Part shown: piece by piece, positions 45,886 through 56,870 of the stretch | Position numbering within the stretch: position 1 is the first letter of the stretch | Layout of the letters: the number at the start of each line of letters is the position of its first letter | Source: Ceratotherium simum simum | Lineage: Eukaryota; Chordata; Mammalia; Perissodactyla; Rhinocerotidae | Direction of reading: 5' to 3' | DNA: 64,000 nt | Assembly: GCF_000283155.1 (NCBI RefSeq) | Contig: NW_004454208.1 | Span: 143,837 to 207,836 of the forward strand | Position numbers and translations under genes: made by a program | The notes under the pieces: generated by a model | The model's database searches: none | What the model was told of the DNA's origin: nothing | What the model saw: the letters and a program-made list of their open reading frames with translations, nothing else

Positions 45886-48689
45886 CAAATATTGTTCCAA
45901 TTTCTGTATCTCGATCATTTAGAACTAGAAAGAACTTTTATACAGCAAAATACAAAGAATCCAGAAAAGTGCTTGAGACTCTTTTCCATGTCACTGCAAC
46001 CTCCTAGAGTATTTAGTTGAGATGAGTATCATATGCATAAGCTATCTCACCATTTCTGTCTAATAAGCAGAGTTTTAGCCTACAGCCAAACGACTCTCTG
46101 ACATTTTCCTCCTACCCCTGAGTCCCTCATGAGTCTAGAGGATTGAACTGAGGGGATAATGTGGAGCCTGGCACAGCCGTCTGCATCAGAGCCTGCAGGA
46201 AGAAAATGCTGAAAATAGGAAATTGCTATTGCTTAAGTTAAGCCTAAGACAGGTGAGCAGGAAGCACTGCAGCTCCTATGGGAAATCCACTGATTCTACT
46301 CTGTCCACTCAACAAGGGCTAATTACACAGTTACCAAGCTGACTTAAAGGCTCAGCAGTCCAGGGCAGCATTTCCACACAGTAACCTCCCTGGCAGGAAG
46401 CGTTGCACAGTGATCTGGGTCAACTCAGGTATGAGGGTGCCAGGATAGGCTGAACCATAAAAGAGTTTTCTATTCACTGGCCTTTCCTTGGGCTTGAAGC
46501 TATTTTTATAAAACTCATGAGTAGAGCAATGCACGCAAGAGTGTTTTCTGCTATGGATTTAAGTGGGTGAGAACTGGAGAGGAAAAACACGGTGAGTAAA
46601 TAATTATTCTTGAACACTATGCAAATGTTTTGCCTCCTGAGCCCTGACGTGGGCGGAACAGGGAAGCAATGTGTGATTGTCATCTAGAGGTGAGGTGCTG
46701 GCAGAGCCCTGACAACAGGCAGGGGGAGGAGGGACACCTGACACACCTCTGTGGTCCCTGCTTATGCGTGCACCTGGGTGGGTGGGGGTGTGCCCAGGAG
46801 CAGGTTCTAGGAGGCAGATCCCTGTGGGTTGTTTGTTGAGGTGGATTCTCCCTATGCCTAAACTAGCGAGTTCTTATAAAGTGGCTTTTACTAACTCTTA
46901 AGATCACCACTTGGTAGTTTGGAACTAAATAGGTAGGTAGAGCATGCTCTAGTCAGTCTCATTGCAAACACACACTTTTGGCCAGGAGAGGGCTGGGGAG
47001 GAGAGAGTGGAAGGCTGGGTCTCCCAGGGCTGTGGCTCAGGGACTCACTGCTGGCTTGGCACACTGGTCCCGCCCTGTGGGGTTGTACAGTGCATCCCTT
47101 CTGTACTGCTACATATGTTTCGTATCACACTGAGGATGACCCCGTCGTCCCTACAGAGGGAACGGTGGCCCCACACCAGCACCACCTGCCACTGACAGAG
47201 AGCCTCAGCACTGCCTCTGAAGTCCCAGGAGGCTCCGCTTTCTCCACGTCTCTTCACAGCACCTCCCGCCGCGGCTCCTGCGCAGCTGCGCGCCCTCACC
47301 TCCTCACACACTTGTGAGCCTGCTTCCTGAGAACCACCTGCCTGCACCAGACTATTACCGTTCCTCCCAAGAAATCCAGTGCACCTCTGACAGTGAGCCC
47401 TGGGCTCTCCCTCAGCCTGGTCCTGGTGCACTCACGTTCTTCTTTCTTCGAGCGGACAAACAAAGCAGACTTCCTTCTAGACACTCATCGCCGCCACCTA
47501 CAAAGACCGTTTCAAATCCGCCCAGGCTGTCATTTTGCCATCTTTTCCTACGGGTGTCAAATGGGACTCTGTGTCTAGGTGTGCTGCAGGTCTTCCGCCG
47601 CCAGCAAGGGGAGACAGGGGCTTGCTCTGATGTGACTTCCACCAGTGCGTGCTCTTTGTGCTCACTAGCCTGATTTCTGCAACATGCTCAACAGAAAACA
47701 AAAGTTAAAAATCACTCTTTAATAATGTGTTCTAGACTTTTTCAGGGAATGGGCATCTCCCAGAATCTAGCCTTTCCTCCCTTTTAAATGTCGGACATTT
47801 ACCCTTCTTTCCCCCCTCCCACAGCTCTCCTCCCCCCACCAGAAGCCCCTGCCCTCCTGCCTTTCTGAGGCAGCCCGCCATGCCTGCCCTGGGAATCGCA
47901 GCCTAGGCCCTCTGACACAACGGCCGCAGACTGCCCACTGTCACAGCATAGTGCAGAGCCTACTCATTCAGTACAGACTGCACTGAACAACTACAGGGTT
48001 TGCGATGCTCTGCTGAGAACTGAGGAGGATACAAAGAATTCTGCCCCTCAAATAACTGACAGGCTGGTTTCTCAGGCCTTGAAGGTGACACGCTTACTAT
48101 TTCTGACAAACTCACACTAGAAATCAATGACTGAATGTGTTACCCACCCAGAGATTTTTTAAAAGACTTATTATGATGTAATTTACAAACGGCTTAAAAA
48201 GTTTCCAGTGAGAATCCTGAATTGTAGATAATACTAACAATGCAAGCAGAAGCCATGGAAAAGAAAATGGTCAAGTTGGCCATTCTACTTCTCGTGCAAG
48301 CTCTCTGTAAGTCATGCTTTGAAGAAAAAACAATGGTAATTCTAATGAGATTAGCCCAGAAGTCAACAACAAAAAATGTGTATCGTCTAAGAAGACAGTT
48401 TTAATTGTGGCTTTCCATACACTATCCTTAATGATGAATTGCACTCTATGTGCTGCCTGTCAAGAAACACTATTATTAGCTAGTAAATACATGAAGATAC
48501 CATTACTAGTATTATTTAAAATTAAAACTTATTTCACAATTATCTTTAATTTATTTAATTTTAAGTCATCTATTTATAACATACTTCACATATTAGTACT
48601 ATAGTATCTGTACATCGTTAATTAATTAACTGATATACATACATTGGGGATCCCTGCACAAAACATTTTTACTGATAATGATGATGGTA

Positions 48690-49680
48690 TGAGATCAAAA
48701 GATGTCTGGAGAGTCTTACGACCACAGAGAGTCTAACTATTTGGTTCATAAACTTTTGAAGGTGAATATTATCTCCCCTGACATTGCCCTGTACCTATGC
48801 TTACTGGTCCCTCAAAATCTGCACCAGAATGTTTCTGCCAGCATCAAAATAATTAAAAATAGCTTTTTGAAGGCTCAAAGTCCAGTTCTAAACAGTGGAG
48901 AGCAGAACTGTGTGCTAGCCTCTCTTCTTTTTAACTTATATTTAAATAACCTGATAAGCCTATTGGGTGAGTTAGCCACACACTTGCTTGGCACAGCCTC
49001 CTTTTCTATTCAAACCAGGAACAGCCTTGACTGATCTGTTGGCCTGTCGTTAAAAAAAAAGAGCTGGATACCAAGTGAGCTAAAACAGAAGTCCATGGAT
49101 TGAGCAAAACTTCTCCAAATTTCAATGGATAAAACTAAATAACCCCATTCAACATTTTAAACGACTTGAGGGGTTTGAACAATGATATTGTCTGCAGCTA
49201 AATTATATCAAGATCCTAAACAAAACCAGGTCTACTCAAGGGGCCAGGTTTTGAAATGATTATGGTTGAGGAGATGAATTGGTAACATTTGCCCTAATAT
49301 TTACAGACTAAATTGGACTCTTCCATGGGAACAGCACAGATTGTAGAGTCTGGGTCGGCTTCAACAGATTCTAAGTCCTTATTGAAAAATCCTACTCTCT
49401 CCATAGGCACTCTGAAAATGGGCTTCTGTTTAGGCTAGAACATATACTAGGCTCCTGGATTTACAAAACAGAATGTCTATTCCAATGCCTGCAATTTGGA
49501 ATCTAAAGCATGGGAATATTACTTTACAACTGAGGATAACAGCATTTCAAACAGTTAAGCTAAGTGTCCAAGGTTTAAGAGCAGTAAAGAAACTGTTTTA
49601 CTTTTGTTACCCAAACTTAGTAGCCAGGGATCCCTTCCACCCATCATTCCATAATTCTTCCTAATTTACATAATGAGTAA
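48690..49680 (+). repeat. possible fossil of a non-LTR reverse transcriptase
   Basis: The frame at 48702-49034 contains QNCVLASLLFNLYLNNLISL (about 48903-48962), which resembles the conserved non-LTR reverse-transcriptase block with a Q-G-C-V-L-x-P-x-L-F-N-L-Y-x-N-D-L pattern. The glycine after Q is replaced by N, the following D is N, and the expected catalytic ADD motif is not visible afterwards. Later frames (for example 49473-49664) may be continuations across frameshifts. This does not read like the L1 sequence elsewhere in the window. Confidence 0.4.
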
Positions 49681-49899
49681 TAATCCTAACAGCACTCGAG
49701 TCCACAGAACACACTGGTGAGTGCTGCTTCAGACCAAATTGCTTCTTCTACCAGGACCACATAACTTTATGTGTTTTCCTTCTTTGGCTTCCAGATCCTT
49801 AAAGCTATATTTATTTTAAACTCTGAATAAGTAATTTATTTGAGGTGCCTAGTATATATGTCTCTTTATTCTCTCTGATATTTGTAAAGATTGTTTCTC

Positions 49900-50480
49900 T
49901 TTGCAAAATTCATGCTTATTATAGAAAAGTTGGAAATTTAAGAAAATATAAAGAAGAAAATATAAATCTTCCATAATTCTAGTACTTAGAGATAATCACT
50001 GTTAAGTGTTGTTATAGTTATTTCCAATCTTGCTTTTACCATATGCATATATTTTGTTAGTTTAAAAAATTAGAATTATATTTTCTATAATCTTGTAGGC
50101 TGCTTTTTCCACTGACCATTAATATTATTTTCCCCCATGACAACTAAATATATCTTCAAAACATAATGTCCACTAGTTGCAGAATAGTCTGTAATATATA
50201 CACACCTTCATTAATGTAATTATTGTTAGACATTTAAGTTTTTCAATTTTAATTATAATAAATTATAATGTAATAGGGATAAATTTTTTAAAATCATGAT
50301 ACACATTGACAAATTGCCTTCCAGAAATTTTTGCCAATCTACCCTCCTACAAGCAATGAATGAGACCTATCTCCATACACCTTCACCAGTATTGACTTAC
50401 ATAGGTTTTTTCTAACTTCACCAATTTGGTAGGTAAAAAATAGCATCTCATTTGAATTTGCATTAATTTGATTGCTAATT
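49900..50480. repeat. old L1 (L1M type) 3' UTR-like sequence
   Basis: The segment with TTATAGAAAAGTTGGAAATTT, AGAGATAATCACTGTTAAG and AATTGCCTTCCAGAAATT resembles the 3' ends of old L1 families, together with a CAGTATTGACTTACATAGG stretch. Confidence 0.55.
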
Positions 50481-50599
50481 AAATAATATATTTCTTCATT
50501 TGTTAATTTCCAATTTGTATTTCTTCCCCACTCATTGTCTTCTTCCTATATTGAAGTGTTTATATTCATTTCATTGATTTAAAAGAATTCTTTAGATAT

Positions 50600-53470
50600 T
50601 AATAATTTTCATACTTTCTCTTTCAATATTGTGTGTGTATTTTCATTTGTTTAATATTAGAAGTTGTTTAATTTTTAGAGACAAATTTATCGATGTTTTC
50701 TTCTGTGGTTTCTTCCATTGCTGATACCATCCTTCCCTATCCCAAGATCAGCTATATTTCCTGTTTTTGTTTCTTTGTTTGTATATGGTATGAGGTAGGA
50801 ATCTAATTTCACTTTTTTACGTAGAATATCATTTCTCCACTAATTTGTAATGCCTCCACTATCTTACATCAAGGTGTCATGTAAATGTGTATTTGTTTTC
50901 TATTCCATTGATCTATTTTTGGTCTCTTCTATTCCATTTGTCTATTTTGATTCAATACCACTGTGTTTTAAATACTATAGCTTCATGATAATTTCCAACT
51001 TCAATAGTTCAAGTCCTTCTTCTTAATTCTTTTTTTTTCAGAAATATTTTAGCTATTCTCAGATCTTTTATTCTTTCACATGAATTTTAGGAACAATTTG
51101 TGACATTCCACGAAAAATTTTGTTGTAATTTTTATTGGAATTGCATTGGATCTAGAGATCAGTTTGTGTAGAATTTATATCTATTTGATATTGATCTCTA
51201 CATTCATGAAACCTTGTTTATTTCTCTATTTATTTAGATCTTCCACATCTTTCAATAATATTTTATAATTGATTCCATAAAGTTCTTTCACATTTTTGTT
51301 CATTTTAATTTGAAGTATCTTGTAGTTTGTTGTTTTTTCTAAGACATTTTCTAGTTGGTTATTGCATTAAAATGTTATTAATTTTTTAAACCCACTTCAT
51401 TAAAGTATAATTTACATAAAATAAATGCACACATTTTAAGTGTACTGTTAGATGAGTTTTGACAAACATACACATTCATGTAGCCAACACCTCAGTCATG
51501 ATACAGAACGTTTCCATCACCCCAAATCGTCCCCAATCTCTACCCATAACCCCAAGCACCACGGATTCACTGATCTGCTTTGTGTCACTATAAGTCAGAT
51601 TTGTTTTTCCTAGAATTGTATACAAATAGAATAATACAGCATATACACTTTAGTACCTGTCTTCCTTTGCTCAGAATAATTTTTTCAAAAGCCATCCAGA
51701 TTGTGTGTATTAGTAGTTAATTTCTTTACATTTCTTCTGTTGTGTAGATGTACCATAAATTGTGTATCCATTCATCTGCTGATGAACATTTGGATTGTTT
51801 CCAGTTTTAATTTTAAATAAAGCTGCCATGAACATTCACGTACAAGTCTTTGTGTGAACATACGTTTTCATTTCTCTTGACTAAATAACTAGAGGTGGAA
51901 TTGCCAGGGCCTACAAGTGTATGCTTAACTTTACAAAAAGCTGCCAAACTGTTTTCCAAAACAGTAGTACTATTTTACATTCCCACCTGTAATGCATTTA
52001 TTTGCTCCACATCTTTGCTAACAGTTGGCAATCTGAACCTTTAGAAATTTGGTAATTTGAATCTTTCAGCACATTTATCCATTGCATTTAAATTTTCAAA
52101 ATTATTGAATTTTAATATCTATTATCCTTTAATGTCTCTAGGATCATACTGATATCCTTTGTTCTTTTTTTCTTGACCAATCTAGCTAGATTTATCCATT
52201 TTTATCAATTTAAAAAAAACAACTTTATGTTTTATTTTCTGTATTACTTGTCTTTCTTTTTATTTCATTGATTTCTACTCCTGTCTTGATTATTTCATTC
52301 CTACTTGCTTTGGGTTTAACTTATTCTTCTAGCAGCTTAAGCTGGAAGCTTAGTAGTTGATTTTAGACCTTTTCTTATTTTCTAATATAAACATTTAAAG
52401 CTACAAAATTCCCTCTAAGTTATACTTTTATGCTGCATCCCACAAATGATATGTTGTGTTTTTATTTTCATTTTTATTCAGTTCAAAATATTTTCTAATT
52501 TCCTTTGTGACTTCTTTTACCCATGGGTTATTTATATGTGTATTGCTTAATTTCAAAATATTTGGAGATTTTCCAAATATGTTTCTGTTATTGAATTTAT
52601 AAATGATCTGTTCAACAAATTGCTGAACTCACTTATTAGTAGTTGTAGTTCATAACTAGGTTTTCTTGGATTTTTTCTATAGGCAATTATTTCATATTCA
52701 TATTTGTATTTCATATCTAGAACCTCCAGTGTAACATTGAATTGTAAAGGTCATAACACAGATGTCATATGTCTGATTTTAATGAGAATCTTCTAAGATT
52801 TCACCATTCAGTATGATGTTTGCTATAGGCTTTGAGGCAAAACTCTTTACCAGATTAAAGAGTATTTGTATAAGCAAAAATTAGATATTTGAGTGCATTT
52901 TCTACATCTACTGATATAATGATATGATGTTTTTCTCATTTAATTTGCCAAAGTGGTGGATTACATTGAAGATTTTCTGATGGTGAATTATTTTAGCAAT
53001 CCTGGGATACACTTTATTGCTTATTTTTTTTTTTTTTTTAAAGATTTTTTATTCATTTTTCCCCCCAAAGTCCCAGCAGATAGTTGTATGTCATAGGTTC
53101 ACATCCTTCTAGTTGCTGTATGTGGGACTCGGCCTCGCGCTGGACGGAGAAGTGGTGCCTTGGGGCGCGCCCGGGATCTGAACCCGGGCCGCCAGCATCA
53201 GAGCGCGCGCACTTAACCGCTAAGCCACGGAGCCGGCCCTGCTTATTTTTTTAAAATATAATTCTGGATTCATTTTTGCTTGTTTTGTTGTTGTTGTATT
53301 TTGATAGTGATTTTAATATATCCGAAATTTGTTTGGGCATATGGTGTGAGGTGAGAACCAAAATATAGTTTATTCTGTAGCTAATTTTTCCTATATCATT
53401 TATTGAATAATTCATGTGTTTTCTATTGGTGTGTGATCTAAAAAACTTTTGGTCTTTCTTTTTAAATATT
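50600..53470 (-). repeat. old L1 (L1M type) antisense block, with a nested ERE
   Basis: Phrases such as TTCTATTCCATTGATCTATT, CCACTGTGTTTTAAATACTA and GAATTGCATTGGATCTAGAG are antisense L1 ORF2/3' wording. A second layer at about 51385-52060 (from TTCATTAAAGTATAATTTAC to TGGCAATCTGAACC) looks like another L1M 3' end within the first. All frames are broken. Confidence 0.65.
53031..53240 (-). mobile_element. ERE SINE, antisense, inserted in old L1
   Basis: It runs from a T-rich tail through GTCCCAGCAGATAGTTGTAT and CATCCTTCTAGTTGCTGTAT to the complement of the head, ending GGAGCCGGCCCT. A 12-bp duplication GCTTATTTTTTT lies on both sides (53019-53030 and 53241-53252). The head region is very close to the ERE consensus as I know it, suggesting a relatively young copy. 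Confidence 0.92.
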
Positions 53471-53929
53471 TTAGCTGTCCTGTGGTTTTTGCTAAGGTAT
53501 TTTAATCTTATTGGCCACTTCAGATTTTTCTTGAAAGTAGTCAGGATATAAACGATTGTTGTTTTACTCCAATGAAGGTATTAAAGTTTTTCTCATACAG
53601 GAAAACAAAAATAACACTCTCAAAAGGGTGTCTGTCTATGTCTTAGTCAGAAAGATTTTTACTCAATGAAAATAATTTTAGATAAAAGGGAGCTCTGCTT
53701 ATCTTTGCAAGAGTATTTACTACCTTCTATTACCATAAATGCATTTTCATTAATGGGAAGGAAAGCAAGTCCAATCTGGTTTACCTAAATGATAACCAAG
53801 GTTAGAATTCAGTTTGAGCTGGGCCTGGGGAAAGAAGCAGGGTCAGGTGACGGAGAAGTAATCTGGTTAGTCTCCATTCCCTTCAAAAACTCTCCAAGGA
53901 CAAGGCTCTGACCCTTCAGAGCAGGCAAG

Positions 53930-54330
53930 ATTGTGGCCAGTCCCAGGCCCTTTGCCCAGGTGTAACCACTGTTATCCATTTGTGCATGTCCTTCTAGAAC
54001 TAGGATGCATATATCTATCTGTATTTATACAGATGTACATTCAGAAATATGGAATATTGCAGGTATGGATGTATGCCTGTTTCACACAAGTGGTACTACT
54101 TATCCTTGATGTTTTTACCCAACAATGCCTTACAGATCTTTCCACCTGAGTACATGTAAGTCCAACTCAGTCTTTGTAACTGCTGAATGTTGTGATGCAG
54201 ATTGGCAACATCAAAACTTATTTAACTATTCCCTGATTGATGGGCATCTAAGTTGTTGACAATTTTCACTGTTACATTGTAATAGCAATCTTTCAAGATA
54301 AAGTTTAGAGGTATTCATTTGAGGTTCTGT
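53930..54330. repeat. old L1 3' UTR-like fragment
   Basis: The segment with GTGTAACCACTGTTATCCA, CCTTACAGATCTTTCCACC and TATTCCCTGATTGATGGGCA reads like the old L1 3' end family also seen near 50 kb. Confidence 0.55.
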
Positions 54331-54429
54331 ACAATGTGTCCTCCATCTGTCTGTAAGTCTCACCTCCCAGTTACATACCCTTCCCCAAATAGTACACTCT
54401 AGTCAAATTAGTCTAGCCTCAAAACCTTT

Positions 54430-54720
54430 GTGCGCATCAATCCTTCCACCCAGAAGGCCCACTTCTCTGCTCCCTGTCTTTCTAAACCTGGCCCATGTTT
54501 AGGCCATCTCACATCCCCACACTTCTGTGAAAACTTCCCTCTTCCCTGGTCTCCCAGCCTATAATAATCTCTCTTCTTTCAAATATCTATTTTATTCTGT
54601 ACCATTCATTCAATATTCATACACTCTCTTGTATTATATTTCATGAGATTAATAATCCTGATGTCTCCAACTAGAAGCTAAGTACTTGAAGTCAGAGAAA
54701 TTCTCTTGCCTTTTAGCTGT
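54430..54720 (-). repeat. L2-like fragment
   Basis: The pyrimidine-rich text ending ACTAGAAGCTAAGTACTTGA is in antisense L2 order. Confidence 0.5.
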
Positions 54721-54729
54721 CCTCCCCAG

Positions 54730-56032
54730 CTCTATTTTCTTTCCTCTCCAGACATCCTTCCCACCAAATCCAAACAAATTTGTCCACATTATTCCTCTGC
54801 TCACAAATCAATGATGATGATGACGATGTCATCAACAGCTTCTTCATAAGTGACATCAGCAATCTTCCTCAGATTAAGTAGTCACAACAAGGAGTGTCTT
54901 ATAGGGTGATTCCTGACTTAGGCTTACAAAAACCCCTCCCTTTTCCCTTCCTTCACCCCCAATAGATTCCCTTCTGCATTGCCTGTAAGCCTGTATTTGT
55001 CAGGAGAAGCTAGGCTATGAGGTAACAAATAAATCCCAAAGTCTTAGTGGCACAAAACAACAAAGGATTTTCTCATTCACATCACACTTGGCCGTGGGTC
55101 AAAATGGTCTCCTTGCACCTCCTTTTCCTTTAGCACCTCTGCCGTCCTGAGGTCTTCACTTGTAGCCACCCAGACCAAAGAAAGAGTGTGTTGAAGACTC
55201 GCACTTGCTCTTAACTACCTCTACCCAAAAGTGACCCACAACATTTCCACTCATAGCCCAATAGCCACTACTTGTCACATGGCCCCAACATAACTGGAAA
55301 AGAGACTAGGAAGTGTAGGGGCACACAGGAATATGTTGTGATAAACTTGAGACTTTAAGAAGGGGATGCAGCAAGACACCATAAAAGGCAGAGAGAGCCG
55401 TGAGAAATTGTTCAGGAGAAAGACTTCCAAAGTAAGCCTGAACTGGGGCCTCTGACCAAAAGTATCCACCCCAATATTATCTGAGAATCTTGACTAGGTC
55501 ACTCTGCCCAAAACTCTACCAATGACAGAGGCATTTGGCTTCATGAATTTTCTTCTTAAAAATTCTGAGAAATCTAAGTGGTTGTGTTCTCTCTCACTAA
55601 ATTAATTCAGATAAGGTTTTCCTCACAATCACTAAATGAGGTCAGTGAGAGACAAGGCACTTTGATGAGAGAAAATAAAGAGGTAGGTTTGGAGCAGGGT
55701 TAACTTTAGAAGTGGGCACGCCTGGGCAAGGTGCCAGCTGCCATGAGAGGAGAGAGGAAGAGCACAAGATGGAGAGTAGTGGGAAGCCCCTATTCCACAT
55801 CTTTCCTTCAACCACCTCTGGAAGGGGCAGATCCTCCTCCCACTTCTCCTTCTATCACTTACTTCCTCTCTCCTAACTCATCCTCCTTCTCCTAAGGCTC
55901 AGATTTCAGGCTTACTTCATAAACATAAATCACTTTGAGAAACATGGCAGAGTTAGTAATTAGTTAGGTTAGCCTTATATTTTCAACTACTTTGTGGTTT
56001 ATATAGGCTATTATAACCTGGCCTGGGAATCC
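54730..56032. other. no gene recognised
   Basis: Only short frames are present. The AATAAA-like words in this AT-rich sequence have no gene context. Confidence 0.35.
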
Positions 56033-56045
56033 AAACAGCAATTTT

Positions 56046-56240
56046 GGTGTGTGTTTTTTTCTTTTTCCCCAAAGCCCCAGTAGATAGTTGTATGTCATAG
56101 TTGTACATCCTTCTAGTTGCTGTATGTGGGACGTGGCCTCAGCATGGCTGGATAAGCAGGGCGTCGGTGTGCGCCCGAGATCTGAACCCGGGCCGCCAGT
56201 AGCAGACCACACGCACTTAACTGCTAAGCCACAGGGCCAC
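56046..56240 (-). mobile_element. ERE SINE, antisense
   Basis: The order is a T/C-rich tail, GTAGATAGTTGTATGTCATA, CATCCTTCTAGTTGCTGTAT, and the complement of the head ending at GCTAAGCCACAGGGCC. It is flanked by a perfect 13-bp duplication AAACAGCAATTTT at 56033-56045 and 56241-56253. Confidence 0.93.
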
Positions 56241-56299
56241 AAACAGCAATTTTAACTGTTTCTATAGAAAAAAATAATGTTCTAAGTTCCAAACACCTG

Positions 56300-56440
56300 G
56301 ATTAGATTTTTTTAAATGAGATGTATTGCTTTTTTCTGATTATAAAAGTAACACGTAATAATACACTATGAAAAATACAGGAAAATGTAAAGAAGCTCAT
56401 TTAAATCATCCATAGTTTCACTTTAGAAACACAATCCATT
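56300..56440 (-). repeat. old L1 3' UTR-like fragment
   Basis: It contains GATTATAAAAGTAACACGTA and ACAGGAAAATGTAAAGAAGC, typical of L1M 3' ends. Orientation is uncertain. Confidence 0.5.
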
Positions 56441-56460
56441 CTTTAACTGGGGCAGGACCC

Positions 56461-56870
56461 ATGCCAGCCATCAGCCAGAATTCTTGTTTTTGCCTCCCTG
56501 GGTACACAGCTGGAACTCATTTCCTCTATTGCTGCCACATGTGGCCATGTAACCAAACTCTAGCCAATGAACATAAATGGAAGTTGCATGTTCCACTTCT
56601 GGGCCTGGCCCATAAAAAGCTCCCACACCTGCACTTCAGTGCTCCCTTCCTTTTCAGCTGGCTAGAATGCAGATGGTCTGCAAGGTAACGTTGGAAGCCA
56701 CACACTCGAGATAAAAGTATACCCCTGTCTGCCTTCAACCTGCAGTAGCTTCCTAGAGGAGGGGCCCATGCCAATCTGCACATCCACCCAGCAGCACTAA
56801 GTAAGAAAAAATCATCTTCTCCTGTATTATGGCCTTTATACTTTTGGGTCTACCCCGTCACACACTTAAC
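56461..56870. repeat. unnamed dispersed repeat, copy B
   Basis: It contains GGCCATGTAACCAAACTCTA, GCCAATGAACATAAATGGAA and CTGGGCCTGGCCCATAAAAA. It shares layout with the segment at 39.45-39.72 kb. The family is known to me by text but not by name. Confidence 0.45.

Larger units (their letters stand above)
44114..48690. other. no gene recognised; AT-rich flank with MIR and LTR-like sequence
   Basis: A MIR remnant at about 45300-45470 and an LTR-like segment at 45505-45885 are the only placed repeats. A locally GC-rich patch at 47.16-47.29 kb is too short and CpG-poor to call a promoter, and the overlapping frames there lack any resemblance to known proteins. Confidence 0.4.

Noticed and set aside
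47045..47673. Cluster of overlapping frames in a locally GC-rich patch, considered as a CpG-island promoter or gene
   Set aside because: Few CpG, no splice structure and no protein resemblance on either strand.
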